Source: a virus
IMG/VR virus record: IMGVR_UViG_3300045776_000105
Location: 1-44,542 of that record
Direction: 5' to 3' (one strand)
DNA: 44,542 nt
Below the pieces are notes generated by a model. That model was not told the origin of the DNA. It worked only from the letters and a program-made list of their open reading frames with translations, and searched no databases. Of this stretch, positions 19,765 through 27,900 are shown in pieces. The position numbers and the translations under genes are program-made. The stretch's first letter is position 1. Every line of letters starts with the position of its first letter.

Positions 19765-22469
19765 CCAAGCTCACAGTCACGCTTCCGCACCGCATTGACC
19801 CGGCGGCGATGCTCAAGGCTCTGGACAAGGAGGCCTGTGAGCAGAGCTTTATCGAGTTCGTCAAACGCGCGTGGCCAGTGCTGGAGCCCGGTCAGCCTTA
19901 CGTGCATAACTGGCACGCGGATTTCATCGGAACGCATTTGGAGGCGATCAGCGACGGCGAGACGGCCGATGGGGAAGTCTACAACCGCCTGCTGATCAAC
20001 GTGCCACCTGGATTTTCCAAACCAGTCCATGTGGACGAGATGGTCTTCACAGACTGTGGTTTCGTGCGCCTGGGGGATATCTGCGTTGGCGACCGCGTGC
20101 TGACGCATAGGGGGCGTTTCCGGAGCGTGACGGCAGTTCACGAGCAAGGCGCGCTTCCGACGATCCAGGTGGGGACTTTCAGCGGTCGCAACGTGCGCAC
20201 GGCTTTTGATCATCCGTTCCTGACGCCGCGTGGGTGGGTCAGCGCGGGGGACCTGACACTGCAAGATTACGTCGGCGCGCCACACAGAACCGAGGACTTT
20301 GGCGATAGGTCCATGAGGCCCGAGGAAGCGCGTCTGCTTGGCTACCTAGTCGGCGACGGCTGCATTTCGCAACGGTCGCTTGCTTTTGTGAACATGGATC
20401 GTGATGCGATCGACGATTTTATTCAGTGCGCCACTATTTGTGGCTTTTACGCGTATGAGGCGCCGCACTCAAACAAAAGGGTGCAGGCCTCAAAGATCGT
20501 TTTGAAGTCTAGCGAAACGCAGGTCGCGCCTGGGTTTGAACCGCCCGTGCTGGACTGGCTGCGTTCACACGACCTATACCGCAGCAACTCGTACACCAAG
20601 AGGATTCCCGAGGGCGTTTTTCGTTCGGGGCCAGAAGCGATAGGCAACTTTCTCGGAGCCTACTGGTCTTGTGATGGCACGGTCGGCGTGCGCCACGATG
20701 GCAAAAAGACCAGCATGCTGGCGTCGGCCACGACAGTCAGCGAAGGGCTGGCGCATGACGTCCACAGGGCTCTCATGGCCCTGAACATCAAAGCCAGAGT
20801 ACGCCGTAGAGAAGCGCGTCTGGAAACTGCGTCTCAGCCAGGAGGGGTTTACGTGTATTTCGACATACAGACCTCAGAACGTGGAGAAGTCGCCAAGATA
20901 GCCAAGCTGCCGGGACTCATGAATCGCAAGCGTTTGATAGCGGCGCAGGCGTTCTTTGATCGTTTTGATCCGCACGCCTATGAGGACGCAGTCAACTCGC
21001 TAGAAGACGCTGGTTTTGGCGAGTGCAGGTGCTTGACAGTCGACGAGGACGCGTCGTTCACCATCGATGGGCTTATCGTCCACAATTCGATGATCGTATC
21101 TGTATTTTTTCCGGCGTGGGAGTGGGGTCCGCGTAACATGCCGCACCTGCGCTATATCTGCGCGTCGCACAGTTTCGAGGACGTGGCGCTGCGCGATAAT
21201 TTGCGCATGCGCCGGCTGATCGAGAGTGACTGGTACCAAGGTCACTGGGGCGATCGCGTTATCCTGACGGGCGACCAGAACAGCAAGAAGAAATTCGAGA
21301 ACACGGCGGGTGGCTGGCGGCACGCCATCGCCACCGGCTCGATCACTGGCGCGCGCGCCGACCGTTGCTTACTCGATGATTTAAATTCTGTTGACGGCGC
21401 TAACTCCGATGCAACACGCACTTCAGCTAACACGTGGTTTAACGAAGCTTTGCCAACTCGACTCAACAATCCCATAAGTAGCGCCATAGTAGTGGTCATG
21501 CAGCGCTTACACGAGGATGATATTTCCGGTCAGATATTGGATCGCCACCTTGGTTACGATCATATTATGCTTCCAATGCACTTTGATCCTGATCGTTGTA
21601 TTCCGACTAAGCTAGGCTTAGTGGACCCTCGGACTGAACGCGGCGAGCTGCTGTTCCCCGAGCGGTTCCCGGCCGACGTGGTTGAGCGCGATTCAAAAAT
21701 ACTTGGACCCTATGCTACGGCCGGGCAATTCGAACAATGTCCCGTGCCGCGTGGCGGCGGCATTATCAAGGACGCATGGTGGCGCTTGTGGTCTGGGCGC
21801 GAGTACCCGCCGATCGATTTCATCGTCGCCAGCCTGGACACCGCTTACACCGAGAAAGAGGAAAACGACTACTCGGCCATGACGGTGTGGGGCGTCTCCA
21901 GCTTCATCAACGAGCAGCGTGCGACACGCATGGTTGATCGCTATGGCCGGCCTAAAGACGTAGAACTAAATTATGATAGCTCGATGCTGCCGGTGCCGCG
22001 GCTGATCATGATGTTCGCGTGGCAGGAGCGGCTTGGCCTGCACGAGCTGGTCAAGAAAGCGGCCAAGACATGCAAGGACTTGAAGGTCGACCGGTTGCTG
22101 GTGGAAAACAAGGCGTCGGGCATTAGCGTGGCGCAGGAGCTGCGGCGCTTGTTCGGGCACGAGCCATGGGCGGTCCACCTGATTGACCCCAAGTCGATCG
22201 ACAAGGTGTCGCGTCTTTACTCTGTACAACACATCTTCGCCGAGGGTATGGTGTATGCGCCTGACAAGGATTGGGCGGAAATGGTGATCCGTCAGGTATC
22301 GACGTTTCCGAAGGGGAAATACAAGGACCTGACGGACACGGTGTCGCAGGCATTGAAGCACATGCGAGAATGTGGATTGCTGACGCGCAGCGACGAGATG
22401 CTCGCCGCGCACACGCAGTCGCAGTTATTTGAAAACGTGAAGCCGGAGGGGCCGCTTTACGCGGTTTAA
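19761..22469 (+). CDS. terL: Terminase large subunit, interrupted by an intein
   Basis: A 902-residue precursor; removal of the 355-residue intein leaves a 547-residue TerL. Exteins: the ATPase adenine region and Walker A read N-V-P-P-G-F-S-K (80-87) then S443-M-I-V-S-V-F-F-P after the intein; Walker B is C-L-L-D-D-L. The nuclease part has S-L-D-T-A-Y (first Asp), L-L-V-E-N-K-A-S-G (Glu) and a C-terminal K-D-L-T-D-T-V-S-Q-A (last Asp). It drives DNA packaging through the portal and cuts the concatemer. Codons between about 21,363 and 21,640 are AT-rich compared with the rest. Confidence 0.94.
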   Translation: MTKLTVTLPHRIDPAAMLKALDKEACEQSFIEFVKRAWPVLEPGQPYVHNWHADFIGTHLEAISDGETADGEVYNRLLINVPPGFSKPVHVDEMVFTDCGFVRLGDICVGDRVLTHRGRFRSVTAVHEQGALPTIQVGTFSGRNVRTAFDHPFLTPRGWVSAGDLTLQDYVGAPHRTEDFGDRSMRPEEARLLGYLVGDGCISQRSLAFVNMDRDAIDDFIQCATICGFYAYEAPHSNKRVQASKIVLKSSETQVAPGFEPPVLDWLRSHDLYRSNSYTKRIPEGVFRSGPEAIGNFLGAYWSCDGTVGVRHDGKKTSMLASATTVSEGLAHDVHRALMALNIKARVRRREARLETASQPGGVYVYFDIQTSERGEVAKIAKLPGLMNRKRLIAAQAFFDRFDPHAYEDAVNSLEDAGFGECRCLTVDEDASFTIDGLIVHNSMIVSVFFPAWEWGPRNMPHLRYICASHSFEDVALRDNLRMRRLIESDWYQGHWGDRVILTGDQNSKKKFENTAGGWRHAIATGSITGARADRCLLDDLNSVDGANSDATRTSANTWFNEALPTRLNNPISSAIVVVMQRLHEDDISGQILDRHLGYDHIMLPMHFDPDRCIPTKLGLVDPRTERGELLFPERFPADVVERDSKILGPYATAGQFEQCPVPRGGGIIKDAWWRLWSGREYPPIDFIVASLDTAYTEKEENDYSAMTVWGVSSFINEQRATRMVDRYGRPKDVELNYDSSMLPVPRLIMMFAWQERLGLHELVKKAAKTCKDLKVDRLLVENKASGISVAQELRRLFGHEPWAVHLIDPKSIDKVSRLYSVQHIFAEGMVYAPDKDWAEMVIRQVSTFPKGKYKDLTDTVSQALKHMRECGLLTRSDEMLAAHTQSQLFENVKPEGPLYAV
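20022..21086 (+). mobile_element. Intein with LAGLIDADG endonuclease in TerL Walker A
   Basis: A 355-residue insertion between Lys87 and Ser443. Block A-like start P-V-H-V-D-E-M-V-F-T-D-C-G-F (first residue Pro, not Cys/Ser), then L-G-D-I-C-V-G-D-R-V; block B V-R-T-A-F-D-H-P-F-L-T; LAGLIDADG motifs L-L-G-Y-L-V-G-D-G and F-L-G-A-Y-W-S-C-D-G; block F C-R-C-L-T-V-D-E-D; block G L-I-V-H-N followed by extein Ser. A Pro1 cannot form the class 1 ester. The Cys in block F could initiate splicing as in class 3 inteins, but the class 3 Trp and Thr are not seen. Confidence 0.92.
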
Positions 22470-22480
22470 GGGGAAAAATC

Positions 22481-22515
22481 ATGGCTGGTGAAAACGATTC
22501 GACGACTTTTGTGCC
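22481..22515 (+). repeat. Gene-start duplication, copy A
   Basis: 35 nt beginning ATGGCTGGTGAAAACG, identical at 34 of 35 positions to 23,253-23,287, which is the start of the first DUF2829 gene. The two copies bracket the methyltransferase gene. Confidence 0.9.
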
Positions 22516-22579
22516 GCTGACGCCTGAAGTGTGGAATCGGGCGATCACGAGCAGTCTTCAATCGACATCCGGAGGCGCC

Positions 22580-23236
22580 ATGAAACGGCGTGAAGAAACG
22601 CTCGGCGAAGGCGTGCGGCTGATCCTTGGCGACTGCCGGGACGTACTGCCGACGCTTGGCTTTTTCGATGCTTGCGTGACGGACCCTCCGTACGGAATCG
22701 GCGAAAACGAAAAGAAGGTGGCATCTCGGAGTAACGCGGCTGCAGCGAAGGACTACGGCGCGTTTGACTGGGATCGTCAACCGATCACAGCTACCGATGT
22801 CGCCGCATTGCGCGGCGCGTCCCGCCATCAAATCATCTTCGGTGGAAACTTCTTCGAAGGTCTTGGCCCGACGCCATGTTGGCTAGTTTGGGACAAGCAA
22901 AACACGGGGGATTTTGCCGATTGCGAACTGGCCTGGACAAACCTCAAAAAGGCGGTCAGGCGGATATATTGGCGCTGGAACGGCATGATCCGCAAAGGGA
23001 ATGACGTTCGAGAACACCCGACGCAGAAGCCTGTTGGCGTAATGGAGTGGTGCATAAGCCAGCTTCCTGACAGCGATCGCGTTATCCTCGATCCGTTCAT
23101 GGGCAGCGGCACAACTGGCGTTGCAGCCGTTAACCTTGGACGTCATTTCGTCGGCATCGAGCGCGAAGAACGCTACTTCGACATCGCTTGCAGACGGATA
23201 GCGCAAGCGATGAAGCAGCACGATTCCACCCTTTAA
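22580..23236 (+). CDS. DNA adenine/N4-cytosine methyltransferase (DPPY type)
   Basis: 218 residues from ATG 22580 (GGAGG 4 nt upstream). An in-frame upstream ATG at 22481 would add 33 residues that copy the start of the next gene and are probably a relic. Motifs: G-D-C-R-D-V-L, T-D-P-P-Y-G-I-G (motif IV, catalytic), H-P-T-Q-K-P and D-P-F-M-G-S-G-T-T-G-V-A-A (motif I, S-adenosylmethionine binding), i.e. beta-class order. Family knowledge: N6-adenine or N4-cytosine methylation of phage DNA, often protecting against restriction. It lies behind TerL and is probably a horizontally moved cassette. Confidence 0.92.
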   Translation: MKRREETLGEGVRLILGDCRDVLPTLGFFDACVTDPPYGIGENEKKVASRSNAAAAKDYGAFDWDRQPITATDVAALRGASRHQIIFGGNFFEGLGPTPCWLVWDKQNTGDFADCELAWTNLKKAVRRIYWRWNGMIRKGNDVREHPTQKPVGVMEWCISQLPDSDRVILDPFMGSGTTGVAAVNLGRHFVGIEREERYFDIACRRIAQAMKQHDSTL

Positions 23237-23252
23237 AACGGATAGCCAAATC

Positions 23253-23287
23253 ATGACTGGTGAAAACGATTCGACGACTTTTGTGCC
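23253..23287 (+). repeat. Gene-start duplication, copy B
   Basis: The matching copy (one mismatch, GCT versus ACT in codon 2) at the true start of the first DUF2829 gene. Confidence 0.9.
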
Positions 23288-23834
23288 AATCCCGCCCCAA
23301 GTGGCGGCGAAGTTCCCCGATCTGGTGGCTAACACGCCGCCGGGGTTTGTTGCGCCCACGTTTGTCGGCGAACCGCTGCCTTCGGAGCCGGCGACAACTG
23401 GCGCGGGTGATCCGGGTGGGTACGGCGCGCCCGTCACTATCGATCCTGTTACCGCGCAGCCGAGTGCGTTGGCGCCCGACCCGAGCGCGCTGAATCCGAC
23501 CGGCGTGCCTGCTGGCGGCGACCCTGGCGCTCAACAGCAGCCACCGCTTGTGCTCCAGGAAGTGATCTTTACCACCACGCCGCACGACGACACTATTGTC
23601 GGCGCCGGCGCAATTTCCGAGGATTTGTTTGGGCAACCGTCGGACGCGGCGCTGGATACTGGTGACGCCATTCGTGCGCTGAAGGCCGGAGGCCGCATCG
23701 CGCGCGCCGGCTGGAATGGTCAGTATCTGGAGATTGAGCACGGCAGCGTTCTCTGGCACGACGGCGGCGCGCGCGGGATCTATACTGCGTTCAGCGATGA
23801 CTTGCTGGCGACCGACTGGAGGATCGTGTCATAA
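23253..23834 (+). CDS. DUF2829 (Tad2-like) protein with long disordered N-terminus
   Basis: A 193-residue protein. Residues 1-105 are Pro/Ala/Gly/Thr-rich and probably disordered (repeats of P-G-G and P-S-A-L). Residues about 137-193 carry a shortened DUF2829 domain: G-D-A-I-R-A-L-K-A-G-G-R-I-A-R-A-G-W-N-G-Q-Y-L-E, ending D-D-L-L-A-T-D-W-R-I-V-S. Family knowledge: DUF2829 includes Thoeris anti-defense protein Tad2, which sequesters cyclic ADP-ribose signals. Compared with its neighbour, the central loop region is reduced, so ligand binding may differ. A terminator follows directly. Confidence 0.8.
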   Translation: MTGENDSTTFVPIPPQVAAKFPDLVANTPPGFVAPTFVGEPLPSEPATTGAGDPGGYGAPVTIDPVTAQPSALAPDPSALNPTGVPAGGDPGAQQQPPLVLQEVIFTTTPHDDTIVGAGAISEDLFGQPSDAALDTGDAIRALKAGGRIARAGWNGQYLEIEHGSVLWHDGGARGIYTAFSDDLLATDWRIVS

Positions 23835-23840
23835 CATCTT

Positions 23841-23864
23841 CTCCGGCCTTTAGGCCGGAGTTTT
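23841..23864 (+). terminator. Rho-independent terminator
   Basis: A perfect 8-bp stem CTCCGGCC / GGCCGGAG, 4-nt loop TTTA, followed by TTTT. It lies between the two DUF2829 genes. Confidence 0.85.
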
Positions 23865-23935
23865 CCCCTAGGCTGCATAAGCCTGAGAACTGTCGGCATG
23901 GATGCCGGGGTTTCTCGCGGAGTGAGGCAAGAAGG

Positions 23936-24325
23936 ATGAGCTTCGAAACGTACATCATCACTTATGACCCACAGACTGAAAATTACCGTGTTGATGCGCG
24001 TCGGGAAGGCGAGACGCTCGAGCAGGCGTTGCAGCGCGTCGGCGGCTGGCTGCATCCCAATGCGGTTCCCACGCGGATTGGGCTAAATTTTGGCGACGCT
24101 CTTTGCGCGTTGAAAGCTGGCGGCCGCGTCGCGCGCGAGGGTTGGAACGGCAAAGGCATGTGGCTTAAGCTCGTGCCAACTGATCTTGCTGGCAAGATTT
24201 CGTTCGAGCATGAGGCGTTGGACGCTTTGCCGTGGATTGGCATGAAGACCGCTGACGAAAAGTTCGTTCCGTGGCTGGCGTCTCAGACTGACATGCTGGC
24301 GACCGACTGGAGGACTGTGTGGTGA
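23936..24325 (+). CDS. Tad2-like (DUF2829) putative anti-Thoeris protein
   Basis: A 129-residue protein with AGAAGG before the ATG. Residues 1-50 are an extra N-terminal region. Residues about 51-129 are a full DUF2829 domain: F-G-D-A-L-C-A-L-K-A-G-G-R-V-A-R-E-G-W-N-G-K-G-M-W-L, a central P-W-I-G-M-K-T-A-D, and F-V-P-W-L-A-S-Q-T-D-M-L-A-T-D-W. This is the pattern of Tad2 proteins, which bind and sequester the Thoeris signalling molecule so ThsA is not activated. The anti-defense role here is inferred from the family; no Thoeris assay is implied. Confidence 0.88.
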   Translation: MSFETYIITYDPQTENYRVDARREGETLEQALQRVGGWLHPNAVPTRIGLNFGDALCALKAGGRVAREGWNGKGMWLKLVPTDLAGKISFEHEALDALPWIGMKTADEKFVPWLASQTDMLATDWRTVW

Positions 24326-24726
24326 GCGAGGTTACAATCAAGATTTCTGGTGTGCCGCAAGACAAGGGGCAAGCGCAGGAGTTTTTGGACGTGTATTTCG
24401 AGGGCCTGAAGCAGCGGTTTCCCGGCGGTCGGGATATTTCGGCGTTCGGGCTGACTGGGACAACGCTTCGCGTCGACGAGGAAAAGATCAGCGGCGCGGA
24501 CTTTGAAATTATGGTTCGCATGCCGCATGCCACGGTCTGCGAGGCGGCGGCGGCTTTGATTGCCAAGATAGAATCGTGGGCTAAGCGTGCCAGAGGTCTT
24601 AAGCTATTTTGGGCGGTGGCGCCGGAAGTGGAGGCTTACGGGAATCCATCAACAGCTGCGGCTTACGCGCGTCTTGTGCTTTGCGCTGAAGATCCTTTGG
24701 TTGAATCCGGGCACTACAACTGTTGA
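24322..24726 (+). CDS. Hypothetical phage protein
   Basis: A 134-residue protein. GTG 24322 overlaps the Tad2-like stop and has GGAGG 8 nt upstream; a GTG 3 nt earlier is also possible. Strands at the start (V-T-I-K-I-S-G-V) and a helical, Ala-rich C-terminus. It may be a small accessory of the preceding defence-evasion gene, but the family is not recognised. Confidence 0.6.
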   Translation: MSEVTIKISGVPQDKGQAQEFLDVYFEGLKQRFPGGRDISAFGLTGTTLRVDEEKISGADFEIMVRMPHATVCEAAAALIAKIESWAKRARGLKLFWAVAPEVEAYGNPSTAAAYARLVLCAEDPLVESGHYNC

Positions 24727-24739
24727 AAAAGGAGGGTCT

Positions 24740-25279
24740 ATGAATATTCTCATGCGAGCGCGCGAGATGATCGGCTGGTCGGTCGAGCGGCTGGCGGCGA
24801 ACTGCGGTACAGCGCCGTCTGTGATCGAAGAGCTGGAGTTTCGGCTTGCTGTCCGGAAGGATTTGCTGCCGGTGCGGGTGCTTGAGGACTACGGTTGCGT
24901 TTTTACCGTACGCGATGGCTACCTCGTCGGCGTCACCGGGCCGCTCGACACTAGCCGGCTGAAGGAAGTCCGGTTGTCTCCCGGTGACGTTGATGATCTG
25001 AAGCAGTTGACGCTCGGGCCGCAAGTGGCTGACTTTGCTGGGTGCGGCTATATGAAGTCGACGCTGCGCATCAACGGGCTGGTCGATCTGGGCAACGTCA
25101 CCGAGACACTTATGTTCGAGGGCGAAAAGGAGACGCGCACAGCAGCGCGCATGGCTCGCCGGCTGTCGAAGAAGGGCTGGGCGTTTGTCGCTATGCTTGA
25201 GGCTGAAGAAGTCGCCAAGCAAAATGCTGCTGCGCAGGAGGCGGCAGACTTCCTTGGAGAAGATGATGCCACAGTATAG
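24740..25279 (+). CDS. Putative HTH protein with unknown C-terminal domain
   Basis: A 179-residue protein with AAAAAGGAGG before the ATG. Residues about 3-32 resemble an XRE-type helix-turn-helix: R-A-R-E-M-I-G-W-S-V-E-R-L-A-A-N-C-G-T-A-P-S-V-I-E-E-L-E. The middle is beta-rich (E-D-Y-G-C-V-F-T-V-R-D-G-Y-L-V-G-V); the C-terminal helix is charged and Ala-rich (A-E-E-V-A-K-Q-N-A-A-A-Q-E-A-A). A regulator is possible. The HTH part also occurs in many phage toxin/antitoxin-type regulators. Confidence 0.55.
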   Translation: MNILMRAREMIGWSVERLAANCGTAPSVIEELEFRLAVRKDLLPVRVLEDYGCVFTVRDGYLVGVTGPLDTSRLKEVRLSPGDVDDLKQLTLGPQVADFAGCGYMKSTLRINGLVDLGNVTETLMFEGEKETRTAARMARRLSKKGWAFVAMLEAEEVAKQNAAAQEAADFLGEDDATV

Positions 25280-25526
25280 CCCGCTTGGCCTCCCGCGCGT
25301 CTGTTGCTCGGCCACTGTCGACTGGGTTCCATCGATCGAGCGCCTGCCCAAAGGCGTCTCGTTGTACCGGGTGCATGTCTGGGGGCGGGCTTCCTTCGCA
25401 TACTCGCGTTTTTACGATATAAAGGCCGGGAGTGAAGACGCGGCGGCCAAACAAGGGCTCGCCTTGTTCACCGCGGAGGTCGAGAAAGCCCATGTCGCTC
25501 GTACCCGGCAACAGCCAGTCTCTTAG
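25266..25526 (+). CDS. Hypothetical phage protein
   Basis: An 86-residue protein starting inside the previous gene's end. GGAG is 6 nt before ATG 25266 and 3 nt before ATG 25263. Beta-rich, with aromatic motifs (L-Y-R-V-H-V-W-G-R-A-S-F-A-Y-S-R-F-Y) and an Ala-rich helix. It overlaps the portal start by 35 nt. The family is not recognised. Confidence 0.5.
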   Translation: MPQYSPLGLPRVCCSATVDWVPSIERLPKGVSLYRVHVWGRASFAYSRFYDIKAGSEDAAAKQGLALFTAEVEKAHVARTRQQPVS

Positions 25527-27900
25527 GATACCCGCATTTTCGGCGAATGGCGCCATCGCCCCAGGCGTCAGCATCAACCACGACGCCGACACGACGTCAG
25601 ACATTCCGGAAACTGACGACAGCGGCACGGTTCTGCGCATCCAGCACGGCGACGGCTCGGTCACGGTCAGCCTGGACGGCAGATCGCTTGGCGATGGCCC
25701 CGATGAACCGAATTTAGGCTGGTTCGCCAATCTGATCGACAAGATTGACGAGCAGGAGCTGTATCGCATCGCCGATGACCTGATCCGCGGCGTCGAGGAT
25801 GACCTCCGCAGCCGGACAGACTGGGTCGAGGACCGCGCCCAGGGCATCAAGCTGCTGGGCTTCCGCATCGAGATTCCTGGTATCAGTTCGGCGGCCGACG
25901 GCGCGCCGGTCGAGGGCATGAGCAAGGTGCGCCACCCGCTGTTGCAGGAGGCGGTGCTGCGCTTTCAGGCCAATGCGCGCAGCGAGATGCTGCCGACCGA
26001 CGGTCCGGCCAAGATCCGCGACGACGCCAACGGCTCTAACCTGCAACGCGATCAAGTCGCCGATGCGTTCGAGCGCGATTTCAACCACTTTTTGACGGTA
26101 ACCGCGACCGAATACGTTCCGGACACTGACAAAATGCTGCTGCTGCTCGGTTTTGGCGGCACGGCGTTCAAGAAAGTGTATAATTGCCCGCTCCGCAACC
26201 GTCCCGTCAGCGAATCGGTTGACGCCGACGACCTGATCGTGAACAACGCCGCCACTGATCTGGCCAACGCCAAACGCGCGACGCACCGCACGATGATGCG
26301 GCCCTCGACGGTGCGGCGCTTGCAAATCCTCGGCGTTTACAAGGACGTCGATCTTTCGACGCCGCACACGCCGAACCTGGACGCGACCCAGCAGGAGAAA
26401 AAGGCGCAGCAGGGCGTCACGCCTGACGCTGTCCATCCTTACGACCGCGACCGCGAAATTTATGAGTGCTATTGCGAGCTGGACATCAAGGGCTTTGAAC
26501 ACAAGCACAAGGGGAAACCCAGTGGCCTCGAAATTCCGTACCGCGTCACAATCGACGTCTCCAGCAAGCACGTCTTGTCCATCGTCCGTAACTACGACGA
26601 GGACACCAAGAAGCTTCCCGAGGCTCGTGAGAACTTTGTCAAATATACGTTCGTTCCTGGTTTTGGCTTTTATGATCTCGGCCTTCTTCACATACTTGGC
26701 AATACTACTAACGCTATTACAGCTGCGTGGCGCGAGTTGCTGGATGCTGGAATGTATAATAACTTTCCAGGATGCCTCATGGCGGATACTGGAGCGCGCC
26801 AGAACACGAATATCTTTCGCATTCCGCCGGGCGGGGCGGCGCTGGTAAAGACTGGCGGTCTGCCGCTCAAGGACGCGTTCATGCCGCTGCCTTACAATCC
26901 GCCGTCGCCGGCGCTGATGCAGTTGGTCGACAGCATGGCCACCACCGGCGCCCGCGTCGGCGGCATTTCCGAGCAGCCGGTCGGTGAGGGCAAGGCCAAC
27001 GCGCCGGTGGGCACCACGCTTGCCCTGATCGAGCAGGCGACGATCATGCTTAACAGCGTGCACAAGCGCATGCACGCCGCGCAGGCACGTGAGCTGCAGC
27101 TCATCGCGCGCTGCTTCCGCGAGAACCCCAAGGCATTCTGGCAGCGCAACAAGAAACCGGCCCGGCAATGGGATGAGAAGACATTCCGGCAGGCGCTCGA
27201 TGATGTCGATCTCGTGCCGCAGGCCGATCCGAATACGTCGAGCCATATCCAGCGCATCATGAAGATCACCGCGCTGAAGCAGTTGCAGTCGGCCAGTCCG
27301 CAAATGTACGACCCGATCGCCATTGACACCGCGGCGTTGCAGGCGCTCGGCTTCAATAACCCGCAGCAGTTCTTCGCGCCGCCAGAGGCTCAAGCTTCCC
27401 CGCCGCCCGACTTGCTCAAGGAGCAGGCGGAAAGCGCGGCCAAGACCAAGATGGCCGACGCCGCCATGCTCAAGGCGCAGGCGTCGGCGGAAAAGGCCAA
27501 GGCCGATGTGCAATCGCTGCAGAGCGAGGCCGGCAAGGCGGCCGGCGGCGAGGTCGAGACCGACACCGATCGCTTGAAGGCCAAGTCCGAAATGACCGTG
27601 GCGCAGGCGCGCGCCCAGGCTGAATTGATCAACGCGCATACCCGGGCGCACGAGGCCGATACCAAGCGCGGCGAGACCGCGCTGACCGACGCACGCGAGG
27701 AAGACGACTCGAAGCGGCAGGAAAAGCTCGGCGTCCTCGACCTCGCCAAGGAAGTGCTGATTCATCACAGCAAGCAGCAACACGAGAGCGAGCACAAGGA
27801 AGCCGATCGAGAACACGAGCGGGCGCTGAAGGCTGCGGAACTGCAGGCTGCGGCGGCGAAAGCATCGGCGCCGGAGAAAAAGGGCAAGAAGGATGAGTGA
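25492..27900 (+). CDS. Portal protein (large, P22-like)
   Basis: An 802-residue protein; ATG 25492 chosen, with GGAGG about 12 nt upstream. The family layout is clear: W-F-A-N-L-I-D-K-I-D near residue 75, I-R-G-V-E-D-D-L-R-S-R-T-D-W, H-P-L-L-Q-E-A-V-L-R-F-Q, a stem/wing part (M-L-L-L-L-G-F-G-G-T-A-F-K-K) and a long C-terminal Ala/Lys/Glu-rich coiled coil (about residue 635 onward), the barrel-like region of P22-type portals. It forms the dodecameric ring for packaging and tail attachment. Codons 26,636-26,790 are AT-rich relative to the rest. Confidence 0.9.
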   Translation: MSLVPGNSQSLRIPAFSANGAIAPGVSINHDADTTSDIPETDDSGTVLRIQHGDGSVTVSLDGRSLGDGPDEPNLGWFANLIDKIDEQELYRIADDLIRGVEDDLRSRTDWVEDRAQGIKLLGFRIEIPGISSAADGAPVEGMSKVRHPLLQEAVLRFQANARSEMLPTDGPAKIRDDANGSNLQRDQVADAFERDFNHFLTVTATEYVPDTDKMLLLLGFGGTAFKKVYNCPLRNRPVSESVDADDLIVNNAATDLANAKRATHRTMMRPSTVRRLQILGVYKDVDLSTPHTPNLDATQQEKKAQQGVTPDAVHPYDRDREIYECYCELDIKGFEHKHKGKPSGLEIPYRVTIDVSSKHVLSIVRNYDEDTKKLPEARENFVKYTFVPGFGFYDLGLLHILGNTTNAITAAWRELLDAGMYNNFPGCLMADTGARQNTNIFRIPPGGAALVKTGGLPLKDAFMPLPYNPPSPALMQLVDSMATTGARVGGISEQPVGEGKANAPVGTTLALIEQATIMLNSVHKRMHAAQARELQLIARCFRENPKAFWQRNKKPARQWDEKTFRQALDDVDLVPQADPNTSSHIQRIMKITALKQLQSASPQMYDPIAIDTAALQALGFNNPQQFFAPPEAQASPPPDLLKEQAESAAKTKMADAAMLKAQASAEKAKADVQSLQSEAGKAAGGEVETDTDRLKAKSEMTVAQARAQAELINAHTRAHEADTKRGETALTDAREEDDSKRQEKLGVLDLAKEVLIHHSKQQHESEHKEADREHERALKAAELQAAAAKASAPEKKGKKDE

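Noticed and set aside
20022-21086. Calling the TerL intein a standard class 3 intein
   Set aside because: It has Pro1 and a block F Cys, but the Trp after the block B His and the Thr before His-Asn are not present.
22481-22579. N-terminal 33 residues of the DPPY methyltransferase as a functional domain
   Set aside because: The first third copies the start of the next gene at 34 of 35 nt, and the methyltransferase has its own ATG with GGAGG at 22,580, so it was treated as a relic.
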